Part shown: in pieces, positions 40,456 through 47,951 of the stretch
Position numbering within the stretch: position 1 is the stretch's first letter
Layout: every line of letters starts with the position of its first letter
Virus record (IMG/VR): IMGVR_UViG_3300002916_000001
Location: 1 to 64,000 of that record
Source: a virus
Reading direction: 5' to 3' (one strand)
DNA: 64,000 nt
The notes under the pieces: generated by a model
Databases searched by the model: none
What the model saw: only the letters and a program-made list of their open reading frames with translations
Told to the model about the DNA's origin: nothing
Position numbers and translations under genes: made by a program

Positions 40456-40539
40456 CAAGTCTAGAAAGACACCCTTATTACCCTCCGTTCGCTAGTTCCT
40501 TATGAAGCCAACGCGACATTCCAGTTTGTTCATGTGAAA

Positions 40540-40929
40540 ATGGCGAATACGAGAGCCTTGGCACTCGGCTTCACAAGCGGATTTGACCAAAAAATGAGCG
40601 AACCGTGGGGTATTATGTTAGATTTTGCGTCAATGCGCAACCCTGCCACCGAAGTCCCCGGTACACCAGTGACCGTCTCTGCCTCTCGCTGCCAGTCCGC
40701 TGGCATCTCATTGGCATTCGCAGGCCTTGCAGGCACGGTGGTCAAAGCAGAGAGCGGCGAAGTCCTTGTCCATCTCAACGAGGCATCACAGACGCGCCAC
40801 GCTGCCATTGAGAGCACTGCGTTCTCAGATGCGTTCAGGGATATCGGTGAAATGCAGTGGTTCTGCTCAGGTGTTTTAGAAGTAGTTCAAGAAAGCGAGG
40901 AGAGCAGTGAACTTGTTTCTAGAGCATAA
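40540..40929 (+). CDS. Hypothetical protein (about 129 aa)
   Basis: Not recognised. The frame is open from GTG 40534 or ATG 40540, but no clear ribosome-binding site fixes the start; ATG 40594 (MSEPWGIMLDF) is an alternative. Central region Ala/Gly/Ser/Val-rich, C-terminus acidic. Overlaps the next gene by 23 bases. Confidence 0.5.
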   Translation: MANTRALALGFTSGFDQKMSEPWGIMLDFASMRNPATEVPGTPVTVSASRCQSAGISLAFAGLAGTVVKAESGEVLVHLNEASQTRHAAIESTAFSDAFRDIGEMQWFCSGVLEVVQESEESSELVSRA

Positions 40930-41095
40930 GGACGGTCATTTCCGTCTCTGTCAGATTGGAGATGACAACGGACCGTGCGACAACGAGGCAACATGGAAGC
41001 TGCACCCGCAGGGCTATCTGCAAACGAGCATCGATATATGCAGTGAGCACAAAGAAGAAGCTCAGAAGGAAGAGCAGGAAAGATGTCAATCATGA
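40907..41095 (+). CDS. Small Cys-containing protein (62 aa)
   Basis: GTG start with AGGAG four bases upstream: MNLFLEHKDGHFRLCQIGDDNGPC...ICSEH suggests one zinc site. Charged tail. Function unknown. Confidence 0.6.
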   Translation: MNLFLEHKDGHFRLCQIGDDNGPCDNEATWKLHPQGYLQTSIDICSEHKEEAQKEEQERCQS

Positions 41096-41442
41096 TCCAG
41101 TCACCCGCCCGTAGTCTCACCGACCTCCATGCCTTCTCACAGACTTGCCCCGATGCCACTGAAGTCAAGGCTTTCATGGCAGCGCTGGGCTTCGACCTGG
41201 AGTTCGAACTTCCTGCCTACAAGGGCAGCGAGCATGTTCGTCCATTGCCACCGCAGTATCACTTCAAGGATGGCAGTGGCACAGTAGTGATCTTCCTGGC
41301 AGGCTACGATTGCACCGAAGATCGATGGGTAGCACAACACAAGTCTCGTTGGTGGCTCTATCCTGGCTCTAGCCAGTTTGCCTACAACGTGGCAATGAAT
41401 GCATTGAGTAGTCGATGGGGCTTGCCCTGGAAGTCAGTGTAG
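41083..41442 (+). CDS. Hypothetical protein (119 aa)
   Basis: Not recognised. MSIMIQSPARSLTDL...; Trp/Tyr-rich C-terminal half (RWWLYPGSSQFAYN). Start overlaps the preceding gene by 13 bases. Confidence 0.6.
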   Translation: MSIMIQSPARSLTDLHAFSQTCPDATEVKAFMAALGFDLEFELPAYKGSEHVRPLPPQYHFKDGSGTVVIFLAGYDCTEDRWVAQHKSRWWLYPGSSQFAYNVAMNALSSRWGLPWKSV

Positions 41443-41507
41443 TCTCTTTGTCAGTCTCGGCATTTCTCGGATCATCGGGGAATGTCGGTGCAGGCCAAGG
41501 GGCCGAT

Positions 41508-41526
41508 GGGTATCGCAGCGATACCC
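41508..41526 (+). promoter_or_regulatory. Leader hairpin before the Csx3-like gene
   Basis: GGGTATCG-CAG-CGATACCC, 40 bases before the start at 41567. It could be an operator or attenuating hairpin. Confidence 0.4.
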
Positions 41527-41566
41527 TGGAGTGTTTCAATTTATCTCGAAAAGGAGAATTTCTATC

Positions 41567-41827
41567 ATGTCAAGCATCAACATTCAATTCGAGTCTGATC
41601 AATCCATCCTTCGCACGGCATTCGGCGATCCTGCCACGAATGCCCAGATTGTCAAGGATGCCGATGCGCGTCTCGCTGAGATCAAGGCAAGCGGTGGTCT
41701 GCAGGGTGGATCATTGCTGAAGATCAATGGCCCGTTGTCCTTACCTACAGCTTTCACGGTGGGGCATGCCGTGTTTCATGCCTACGGTGCTATAGCGGTG
41801 TGGGACCCAAAATTGCAATCTTATTGA
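41567..41827 (+). CDS. Csx3-like small protein
   Basis: 86 residues. GGSLLKINGPLSLPTAF, VGHAVFHAYGAIAVWDPKLQSY matches, by memory, the small Csx3 proteins of cyanobacteria and relatives, with the conserved His in the helix and the (Y/W)DP(K/R)L strand. Csx3 degrades cyclic tetra-adenylate made by type III CRISPR systems. Here there is no cas gene nearby. It ends about 15 residues earlier than the form I remember. On a mobile element it could blunt host type III signalling. AAGGAG precedes ATG 41567. Confidence 0.65.
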   Translation: MSSINIQFESDQSILRTAFGDPATNAQIVKDADARLAEIKASGGLQGGSLLKINGPLSLPTAFTVGHAVFHAYGAIAVWDPKLQSY

Positions 41828-41829
41828 TA

Positions 41830-41994
41830 AACGACAATTATTCTTGCCGCTGATGTCTAATAACTACAGGACCATCATAGGCTTGACCCGACTGGTTAGG
41901 AAGCCCCGCTAGAAGTGTCCGCAGGGAACGAAGGCGACACAGGGGGGGGTAACTGCTTTTTAATTGACATTGAGCAGTAATAATAATTGTCGTT
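41830..41994. repeat. 165-bp structured element with 13-bp inverted ends
   Basis: AACGACAATTATT (41830-41842) and AATAATTGTCGTT (41982-41994) are perfect complements. The interior has GGTTAGGAAGCCCCGC, similar in feel to IS605 right ends, and a run of eight G. It follows the Csx3-like stop directly. It could be a MITE or a structured RNA. Nothing else is seen before 42118. Confidence 0.6.
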
Positions 41995-42117
41995 CATCAT
42001 CTGATATTGTCTCGGTTTCACATTCGCCTGATTACAAGATAGGTCAATTGATCGACTAGTCCATGCAGTCCATGCCTTCCCCGACTTGCAGGGAAGGCAT
42101 GGAGAGAGGATTCTCAA

Positions 42118-42513
42118 ATGGGTCTCGATAACTACTTTAAGCGCACAGTGCCCAGCCCCGATCAAATCAGCTTTCCTGAAGATCTTCATCTTTGCGGAGG
42201 CATATTCTCAGGGCATGGCAGTGATGGTAGCTTCCGTGGCAAGGTCTATGTGCAATTCTTTGAGCAGAATCTAGATACCAATCTCTATTCTGGGTCCAAC
42301 CGTGATGAGGTTGCGCAAATTGCAGAAAAGCTGTCTGCCCTGGTGCAAGCGCATCCCGATCAGGCATGGAACGGGAACGCGCAATGTTGGCAGCAGGATG
42401 CTCCATCTGAGGACTTGGGCTACTACGGTGTGACTGCCCGTGAAGTGCGCGATCTTGCATCTCTTTTTCAGTCTGCTGCAGAGCAGGAGCTTCAGTTAGT
42501 TGCATATTATTAG
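42118..42513 (+). CDS. Hypothetical protein (131 aa)
   Basis: Begins MGLDNYFKRTVP, an opening shared by many uncharacterised actinobacterial and phage proteins of similar size; includes GGIFSGHGSDGSFRGKVY. Soluble, slightly acidic. No function known to me. Confidence 0.7.
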   Translation: MGLDNYFKRTVPSPDQISFPEDLHLCGGIFSGHGSDGSFRGKVYVQFFEQNLDTNLYSGSNRDEVAQIAEKLSALVQAHPDQAWNGNAQCWQQDAPSEDLGYYGVTAREVRDLASLFQSAAEQELQLVAYY

Positions 42514-42533
42514 ATAGAAAAAGGAGCAATCAT

Positions 42534-43187
42534 TTGACAACACTAGTAGAACGCGCATTCACCCTTGCCCTTGAGCTTCACGGCAAGCAAAGTCGCAAGG
42601 CATCCATTGTGCCCGATGCAGCATACATGAGTCACCTCATGGAAGTCGCAGGGATGGGCTGGGGATGCTTTGCCGTTGATGACCCTGCGGCGGAGACCGT
42701 CGTTGCGTCTGCACTGCTACACGATGCAATCGAGGACCAATCAGAGAAGTTTCCATGGGGTCGCATTGTCGTTGAATGTAGTCCCGAAGTTCTGAATCTA
42801 GTTGAGTCCCTGACAGAGGAGGGCACTGGTGACCCCGGAAAAGAGAAGGCACCCTGGCAGGGGCGCAAGATGGACTATCTCGATCACATCAGTGAAATGT
42901 CCACGCATGCACTGCTCATCAGTGTGTGCGACAAATTGCAGAGTGCAAGGGAGCTGAAGCGGCAAGTACGACGCTTAGGGGTTGGGGCTTATTATGGCTT
43001 TGTCAAGGAGGTCCCTGAGTCGGAGCGCAAAGGCTTGGTACTCTGGTTCCATTTTGAGCTTGTCAATTCCTATCGCACACGTATCAAGCAGATCAACGAA
43101 AGTCTTCAAGGACCCATCAATGAAGCGATCAATGCTCTCATTGAAGACTTCGCAGAAGTCGTTGAATGGCTCGATGCTCATCCCTGA
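42534..43187 (+). CDS. HD hydrolase of the SpoT/MESH1 type
   Basis: 217 residues. H-x-K-Q-S-R-K near the start, YMSHLMEVA, ALLHDAIED and SVCDKLQSAREL provide the His, HD and Asp ligands of the metal-dependent HD fold used by SpoT and MESH1 to hydrolyse (p)ppGpp. There is no synthetase, TGS or ACT domain. TTG start with GGAG six bases upstream. It lies beside the Csx3-like gene. Confidence 0.75.
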   Translation: MTTLVERAFTLALELHGKQSRKASIVPDAAYMSHLMEVAGMGWGCFAVDDPAAETVVASALLHDAIEDQSEKFPWGRIVVECSPEVLNLVESLTEEGTGDPGKEKAPWQGRKMDYLDHISEMSTHALLISVCDKLQSARELKRQVRRLGVGAYYGFVKEVPESERKGLVLWFHFELVNSYRTRIKQINESLQGPINEAINALIEDFAEVVEWLDAHP

Positions 43188-43195
43188 AAATGTTT

Positions 43196-43232
43196 TGCCC
43201 CTGCACTGCCGGGCGAGGGAAGTGCAGGGGCA
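43196..43232. terminator. 12-bp hairpin after the HD gene
   Basis: TGCCCCTGCACT pairs with AGTGCAGGGGCA around a 13-base loop; no T run. Confidence 0.5.
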
Positions 43233-43326
43233 TACCGAATGCGTTAAACTACCCTCAGTATAGCACCGATCACACTGCAAAGCAAGGTGCTGCACTGAAG
43301 ACAAAGCAAGCCAAAGGAGTGGCACA

Positions 43327-43515
43327 ATGTTTGATATACTCCGATTGCCCTCCCAGGACTCCCACGTGCAAGAGTTCGAATCCCTGCAAGCCCAATCTGT
43401 CCAGGAAGGCAATGAACGCGACGCAGATCACTGGCAATCCATGGCTACCATGGAGCGCCGCATTGCTGGCAATGACTGCACTGAGCAGGACACTGAAGAC
43501 GATCTTCAGTGGTAA
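43327..43515 (+). CDS. Small acidic hypothetical protein (62 aa)
   Basis: Not recognised. MFDILRLPSQDSHVQEF..., very acidic, soluble. AAGGAG supports ATG 43327. Ended by a strong terminator. Confidence 0.65.
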   Translation: MFDILRLPSQDSHVQEFESLQAQSVQEGNERDADHWQSMATMERRIAGNDCTEQDTEDDLQW

Positions 43516-43537
43516 ACCTTGACTATCCAAGAATCAC

Positions 43538-43579
43538 ACAGCCCTTCTCCCTGTCAATTAGGGAGAAGGGCTGTTTTTG
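43538..43579 (+). terminator. Rho-independent terminator
   Basis: 15-bp stem ACAGCCCTTCTCCCT/AGGGAGAAGGGCTGT, 7-base loop, then TTTTTG. Confidence 0.9.
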
Positions 43580-43594
43580 TTGCCCAGAAATAGG

Positions 43595-43789
43595 CTAACT
43601 AACGACCACCGGTGCCGTCACACGGCACCTCGGTGCAATACTCACGGGCACCGACGCCTGCACGGTATTGCCTTGAAGCGCCTGCGAGACGACAATATTG
43701 GCAATGTCAACGCCGCCGATGTCAACGCCACCAACGACATCAGCCAGCTGCTCATCGTTTAGTTCTTCAAAAGTATGTTCTTCAGTCAA
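43595..43789 (-). CDS. GG-leader peptide precursor (RiPP/bacteriocin-like)
   Basis: From TTG 43789 it reads MTEEHTFEELNDEQLADVVGG, a leader of the ELxDEQLxxVxGG type that double-glycine proteases cut, followed by a ~43-residue hydrophobic core rich in Val/Ala/Ile with one Cys. AGGAGG lies five bases before the TTG. An in-frame ATG at 43828 is excluded because it sits in the -10 (TACAAT). No modification enzyme, C39 peptidase or transporter is visible, so maturation would rely on genes elsewhere. Confidence 0.6.
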   Translation of the reverse strand: MTEEHTFEELNDEQLADVVGGVDIGGVDIANIVVSQALQGNTVQASVPVSIAPRCRVTAPVVVS

Positions 43790-43826
43790 TGTGTCCTCCT
43801 CATGATGATATGTATCAATGTGCTCC

Positions 43827-43856
43827 ATTGTAAATCAGGGATAGCAGGGCTGTCAA
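43827..43856 (-). promoter_or_regulatory. Promoter TTGACA-18-TACAAT
   Basis: Leftward -35 (43856-43851), -10 (43832-43827); transcript start near 43820, giving a short leader with AGGAGG. Confidence 0.75.
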
Positions 43857-43876
43857 GGCACTAGAACGCAAATTCG

Positions 43877-43907
43877 TTGACAGGCAAGGAAGAGCTTGTG
43901 GTATTTT
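43877..43907 (+). promoter_or_regulatory. Promoter TTGACA-19-TATTTT
   Basis: TTGACA 43877-43882 and TATTTT 43902-43907 (TGG just before); a long 19-base spacer. Drives the HTH protein at 43938. Confidence 0.5.
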
Positions 43908-43937
43908 GGGATGGACATCAATAGGCAGGAGTGGTCA

Positions 43938-44552
43938 ATGCGCTACTATAATGCTACCAACGCGGCCCAAGAGATAGGCATCTCATATAAAACTATCCTG
44001 CGTAGAATTGAAGAGAATAAGATCATCGCCACCAAGGGAGAGGATAACCAATTTATCATACCTGAATCAGAGGTCGAGAAACACAAACGCAAACGTCTCC
44101 AATTTGTCCAGTCAGCACCAGTCAAGACCACTACTCCCGACCATGACCAGTCAGAACTTCTCGGCAGGGTAGCAGATCTTGAGAATAGAGTAGCAGAGTT
44201 GGAAGAGACGATGAGAATGCTGACCAGTCATCACCAGACAACGTCAGAACCCACTCAGCAGGGAAAGACAGAAGTAGACAAGTCCACACATTCAATCCCC
44301 CAGAATCGCATTGTAGAGACAAAGAGTCCCACCGATCTCCCCGCAGGTACTCTGCATTCCACCGATTTCGCTGCCTCCCTTGGCATATCCAAGACGGTCT
44401 TTGAAGGCATGCTCAAGAATGGCATACGTGGCGAACAACTTGAACGAACCAAGATCCCAACGGCCCCAGGACGATTCTCGAACTGGTTCACCCCGCCACA
44501 GCAACGATCAGCCATCGACCTTCTGCGACGGCATGGAAAACTCAAGGGATAA
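43938..44552 (+). CDS. HTH / coiled-coil regulator
   Basis: 204 residues. N-terminal excisionase-like HTH (ATNAAQEIGISYKTILRRIEENKIIATK...IPESEVEKH), a coiled coil (LLGRVADLENRVAELEETM), a Thr/Ser/Gln linker and a C-terminal second HTH-like part (FAASLGISKTVFEGML). AGGAG six bases upstream fixes ATG 43938. Probably a dimeric DNA-binding regulator. Confidence 0.75.
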   Translation: MRYYNATNAAQEIGISYKTILRRIEENKIIATKGEDNQFIIPESEVEKHKRKRLQFVQSAPVKTTTPDHDQSELLGRVADLENRVAELEETMRMLTSHHQTTSEPTQQGKTEVDKSTHSIPQNRIVETKSPTDLPAGTLHSTDFAASLGISKTVFEGMLKNGIRGEQLERTKIPTAPGRFSNWFTPPQQRSAIDLLRRHGKLKG

Positions 44553-44666
44553 CCTTGTGTAACGCATTGAACGCATGTTCTTGTTATCCCCATCCCTCTC
44601 AACTCGTTCTGCAATAGATGTACATATTTGCATCTATGTATCTTGTGTAACGAGAAAGGAATATTT

Positions 44667-45206
44667 GTGAAATATCTATTTATAGCCCTGCCCCTGCTGT
44701 GCATCCTTGCCAGCTGCGCCAGCCCTGACAACACTGAACGTCCTGCACCCACTGCTCCTGCAAAGCCTTCACCGACAGCAGTGACCTTCCACAAAGTCGG
44801 TGAGACCGTCAAGGCAGAGCCCTGGGAAGTCACCTTGAAGTCAGCGACCATCATTGACCCCGCCAAGTATTCGCAGAGTGCAGAGATGTTCCCTGATCTA
44901 AAGGATGGGGACCGCTTTCTAGTGCTGGATGAACATGTCAAGAACATCTCATCAGAGGTGCAGAATATCGCGGGCATGCAGTTCGTCTTGCAGGATAAGC
45001 AGGGGAATAGCAACTTTGTGAAACAGCTAGGAATCCCTGACGTTCCTGGACCGGCCCTTGGTGGCGATGTCTCTCCATCGATGGATCTGTCAGGGCAGGA
45101 GGCCTATGTTATCCCGTCCAATGTGCACTTACTCTATTGGATCTATAATCCGCTGAGTAACACCGATGGCAAGGCTATCCAGGAAATCTGGGAAATCAAT
45201 ATATAG
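44667..45206 (+). CDS. Lipoprotein with DUF4352-like domain
   Basis: GTG start after AAAGGAATATTT. Signal peptide KYLFIALPLLCILASC with a lipobox (LASC), then a Pro/Thr/Ala linker and a DUF4352-type Ig-like domain (VGETVKAEPWEVTLKSA..., FLVLDEHVKNIS). It would be exported and lipid-anchored. About 179 residues. Possibly a lysogenic conversion or superinfection factor; that is speculation. Confidence 0.75.
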   Translation: MKYLFIALPLLCILASCASPDNTERPAPTAPAKPSPTAVTFHKVGETVKAEPWEVTLKSATIIDPAKYSQSAEMFPDLKDGDRFLVLDEHVKNISSEVQNIAGMQFVLQDKQGNSNFVKQLGIPDVPGPALGGDVSPSMDLSGQEAYVIPSNVHLLYWIYNPLSNTDGKAIQEIWEINI

Positions 45207-45221
45207 ACATAGTGTCTAGAC

Positions 45222-45266
45222 AGAGAAGCAGCGCACTGCAGTCATTGCAAGTCGCTGCTTCTCTTT
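45222..45266. terminator. Bidirectional terminator
   Basis: AGAGAAGCAGCG/CGCTGCTTCTCT, 12-bp stem and 19-base loop, between convergent genes; TT follows on the + strand. Confidence 0.7.
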
Positions 45267-45273
45267 GAATTGG

Positions 45274-45684
45274 CTATTGAACTACTTCGGAATCATCGAG
45301 GTCGCTGCCATCGAAGCCATCTTCATCGGCAAAAGCATAATCCACCCCGTGTTGCGGCGTTCCTCCCTCGAGCATCAAGGAAGCCTTGCAGCACAGAATC
45401 ACTGGACATCTGAGATAGCCATCATGAATTCTTGCTCCCCTCGCATGACATTGTTGACAGCACAGACTGCCAAGCCATGCACCGTCTTCAATGAGATCTT
45501 CGCAGTGAAGCATTGGACGCCTCTCTGCCACTTCCCTGACTTCAGTGCGTTCAAAGTGCTCTCGCACATAGTGCATGGCATTGCGGATGTTTTTTCTTGC
45601 CTCCCTTGCTGCTTCAATAGCAGGACCTTGCATTGCGATGTAGTCCTGGACTTCGTTCAATGATGGATGCTGTGCGTAGTTCAT
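45274..45684 (-). CDS. Cys-containing hypothetical protein (136 aa)
   Basis: ATG 45684 (MNYAQHPSLNEVQDY) follows AAGGAGG. Helical N-terminal half, then a CCQQCHARG...CPVILCC cluster and an acidic C-terminus (DEDGFDGSDLDD). Probably binds zinc; family unknown. Confidence 0.65.
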   Translation of the reverse strand: MNYAQHPSLNEVQDYIAMQGPAIEAAREARKNIRNAMHYVREHFERTEVREVAERRPMLHCEDLIEDGAWLGSLCCQQCHARGARIHDGYLRCPVILCCKASLMLEGGTPQHGVDYAFADEDGFDGSDLDDSEVVQ

Positions 45685-45916
45685 GGGTGCCTCCTTACCA
45701 TGCATACTGTGAACATCGAGGGGTGCCGCAGCTGTATCGGGGATTTCTAGCCAAGTGCCCACAGGTCCCGTAGATGACGGGTTGTGCGATGTTCAAGCGT
45801 ACATTGTGGGTAGGTTTCTGCTGGGTGAGGTTGTTAGTAGAGGGTTGCAATTTTGTAGCAGGTTGTGTCATGATTAATCTGCTTTCTTAACTTAGGGGCT
45901 TGAGGGCTCCGAACTA

Positions 45917-45950
45917 GCCCCTGACATGTTCGAGATGTCAGGGGCTTTTA
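45917..45950 (+). terminator. Orphan rightward terminator
   Basis: AGCCCCTGACAT/ATGTCAGGGGCT stem followed by TTTT. No rightward gene precedes it in 45763-45916, so it may end an unannotated RNA or be a leftover. I see no clear promoter in that stretch. Confidence 0.7.
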
Positions 45951-45955
45951 CTGGT

Positions 45956-46435
45956 CTATATGGGTAAACTACATGGAACGCAATAAAAGCAGAGTTTATC
46001 TGCACGCTGAATCTCGTCTAAGCCAAGAAGTATCTCACATCCACACTGTAGGCATTTACGCTTAACAACTTCCATGCCATCTAACAACATCCTATCTGTT
46101 TTCTCTTCACTCTTCCTTTGTTTACGCGGGATGCTAGGCATTAACAGGATATTTAGCAATTGGCATCCTCGATCAAGGTAGTGCTGTATCCAGTACTTCT
46201 CTCTCTCAAATGCTGCCTCTTTGCCATCGTAGATAACCTCTACGATGGCAAAGAGAGGTTTAAGCCCCAATTCGTTTAATTCTCGTATCCAGTCGTGCTT
46301 CTCTCGGTTGCTCCCGTAGCAACCTATATGCTGTTCAAACCTCTCATTGGGATTGTCTGTTGTCCCAATGTATCTAGTGGCAAGATCCGTATCAGGGTAA
46401 CGCGGGTCATCTCCCTTGTAGATGAAATGCAGCAT
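45956..46435 (-). CDS. GIY-YIG endonuclease with zinc ribbon
   Basis: 159 residues. FIYKGDDPRYP...ATRYIGTT is a GIY-YIG variant; E in FEREKYWIQHY is the likely metal ligand. The C-terminus has CLQCGC...CFYCVPC, a zinc ribbon for DNA contact. AAGGAG precedes ATG 46435. Third GIY-YIG protein in the window. Expressed from a promoter overlapping the TGTGTTCGTTGTGTA operator. Confidence 0.8.
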   Translation of the reverse strand: MLHFIYKGDDPRYPDTDLATRYIGTTDNPNERFEQHIGCYGSNREKHDWIRELNELGLKPLFAIVEVIYDGKEAAFEREKYWIQHYLDRGCQLLNILLMPSIPRKQRKSEEKTDRMLLDGMEVVKRKCLQCGCEILLGLDEIQRADKLCFYCVPCSLPI

Positions 46436-46475
46436 GCTGTCTCCTTAATCTGATTATTGTGTTCACAGTGTTGCC

Positions 46476-46490
46476 TGTGTTCGTTGTGTA
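46476..46490 (+). promoter_or_regulatory. Operator copy TGTGTTCGTTGTGTA
   Basis: Immediately downstream of the -10 (46492-46497, leftward) of the GIY-YIG promoter; the same word recurs at 47549-47563 (one mismatch), partly at 47586-47599 and inverted near 47513-47527. Confidence 0.6.
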
Positions 46491-46491
46491 A

Positions 46492-46520
46492 ATTGTATCA
46501 TATAGATGAGAGGGAGTCAA
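46492..46520 (-). promoter_or_regulatory. Promoter TTGACT-17-TACAAT
   Basis: Leftward -35 (46520-46515) and -10 (46497-46492) for the GIY-YIG gene. Confidence 0.75.
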
Positions 46521-46528
46521 GAGGGCAA

Positions 46529-46551
46529 TAAAAAACCCGCCGTTGGGCGGG
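46529..46551 (-). terminator. Rho-independent terminator
   Basis: Leftward CCCGCC-CAAC-GGCGGG then TTTTTTA, six bases after the stop of the GNAT gene. Confidence 0.85.
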
Positions 46552-46557
46552 CTGGGA

Positions 46558-47445
46558 TTAGTGTGACTCTTTCCATTTCTGGAATGCTTTCTTGTATCGA
46601 TGTAACAGTACCAGGTCAGATGCATCGATATCCATGTGATACATAGGTCTATCTGACATCACTTCAGGCTTGCCGATGGCTGGTATCTTATAGGTTCCCG
46701 TGTGCTGAAACCCAGCGTTCTCAAGTATTTTTCTGCCTTCCAAGGTGCCACCACATGCATCGATGCTCTTGATGCCAATGCCTTTGTTTCCCCACCCCGC
46801 AAATTGAATTGCAAGTCTACGTAGCAGGATGCTTGCGTACCATTCCCGTTTTTCTGGGGGTGCATTGGTGATGGTTGCAAGATCGATAATAATGCATTCG
46901 AGCATGTGGTCGCTTGGCTCAAATTGCTCTATCATCTCATCTTTGAACATCCATCCGCGCTTGCCTTGTCGAAATTCAAGGATGGCCTCGTGTTTCAAAG
47001 GAACAAGATTGACAAGCGCAACAAGCGTACTGGAATTATAAAGATGAAAAGAGGTATAGGGATTTACCTCTAGGTATCTACGGCGCGAGGCATTCCGCTC
47101 TGGCGAGATAGAACCAGCACCAAAGTTCAAGTATGCCATGTGGTCTTCTGCTTCCAAGTCCTCCATGCGTGCAGGGCGAAATTCAAAAGTGCTACTCTCC
47201 GCAGCCATAATAAGAGCCTCAAATCTTTCTTTCATGGCGTCAATTTTATCTCTTCTATAGTAACCATAGGAGCCGAAAAAAGTGACACGTCCGAACTCAT
47301 CAGGATTGCGTCTCACATAGTTGTTGAATGCATCCCTTGTTAATCCTAGGTGCTCGTAGGCTTCCTGAGCTGTATAGTGCGCCTTCTTTATTCGATCCAC
47401 GGTTGACGTGTCGGTCTCTTTTAGCTGTTTCTTTGGTCTTGGCAT
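46558..47445 (-). CDS. HTH-GNAT fusion protein
   Basis: 295 residues. N-terminal HTH-like part (AHYTAQEAYEHLGLTRDAFNNYVRRN...) joined to a GNAT-like acetyltransferase region (SILLRRLAIQFAGWGNKGI, DACGGTLEGRKILENAGFQHTGTY). It could acetylate an unknown target or sense acetyl-CoA while binding DNA. Divergent from the HTH gene at 47615, with operator-like repeats between them. TTGTTT-16-TATAAT lies upstream (about 47475-47505). Confidence 0.7.
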   Translation of the reverse strand: MPRPKKQLKETDTSTVDRIKKAHYTAQEAYEHLGLTRDAFNNYVRRNPDEFGRVTFFGSYGYYRRDKIDAMKERFEALIMAAESSTFEFRPARMEDLEAEDHMAYLNFGAGSISPERNASRRRYLEVNPYTSFHLYNSSTLVALVNLVPLKHEAILEFRQGKRGWMFKDEMIEQFEPSDHMLECIIIDLATITNAPPEKREWYASILLRRLAIQFAGWGNKGIGIKSIDACGGTLEGRKILENAGFQHTGTYKIPAIGKPEVMSDRPMYHMDIDASDLVLLHRYKKAFQKWKESH

Positions 47446-47538
47446 GTTAATGAATCCTCTCTTCTTCCAATAATTATTTATTATAACATAGCCAACGCAA
47501 AAAACAATTTCAACACAATAGACACAAGAGTAAGAGCG

Positions 47539-47567
47539 TTGACATAACTGTGTCCGTTGTGTATACT
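47539..47567 (+). promoter_or_regulatory. Promoter TTGACA-17-TATACT with embedded operator
   Basis: TTGACA 47539-47544, TATACT 47562-47567; TGTGTCCGTTGTGTA (47549-47563) fills the spacer, so a bound protein would block polymerase. Confidence 0.8.
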
Positions 47568-47614
47568 ATGTTTGTATCGTAAATAGTGTTCGTTGTAGAT
47601 AGAAAGGAGGGAGC

Positions 47615-47806
47615 ATGCTGAGAGTAGGGCAGGAGACATACCACAACGCCAAGAGTGCATCTGCATATCTGGGAATTACGCGAGGCATGTTTTACCGAAA
47701 CGTCAAGCCCTTGCTGAAAAAACACCAAACAAAAGTGAGTAAAAGATTGCTATACAGGCAATCAGAGTTAGAGAAGTTTAGAGGTGTTGAGACAGTCGCC
47801 TACTAG
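47615..47806 (+). CDS. Small HTH protein (63 aa)
   Basis: YHNAKSASAYLGITRGMFYRNVKPLL...RQSELEKF is an excisionase-like HTH of minimal size. AAAGGAGGG upstream. The likely autoregulator of the operator family at 46.5-47.6 kb. Downstream, GGCTAACCCACA is tandemly repeated (about 47830-47855). Confidence 0.75.
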   Translation: MLRVGQETYHNAKSASAYLGITRGMFYRNVKPLLKKHQTKVSKRLLYRQSELEKFRGVETVAY

Positions 47807-47912
47807 CTAACGCGAACCAGTAACTAGCAGGCTAACCCACAGGCTAACCCACAGAGTAAGTGCAGGTTGGGATGAATCTTACCATACCTGACCTAGATAC
47901 AAAGGAGATTTT

Positions 47913-47951
47913 ATGGCAGATCAAACAAGGGAGAATTTAAAATGGAATTAG
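47913..47951 (+). CDS. 12-codon leader peptide
   Basis: ATG 47913 after AAAGGAG reads MADQTRENLKWN and stops at 47951, overlapping the start of the next gene at 47942 in another frame. Looks like a translational coupling leader. Confidence 0.45.
   Translation: MADQTRENLKWN

Noticed and set aside
43166-43530. Frames overlapping the HD hydrolase end on both strands
   Set aside because: They overlap hairpins and the real genes, and lack start signals.
45763-45955. A small RNA ending at the orphan terminator 45917-45950
   Set aside because: No promoter with acceptable -35 and -10 could be found upstream, so only the terminator is reported.
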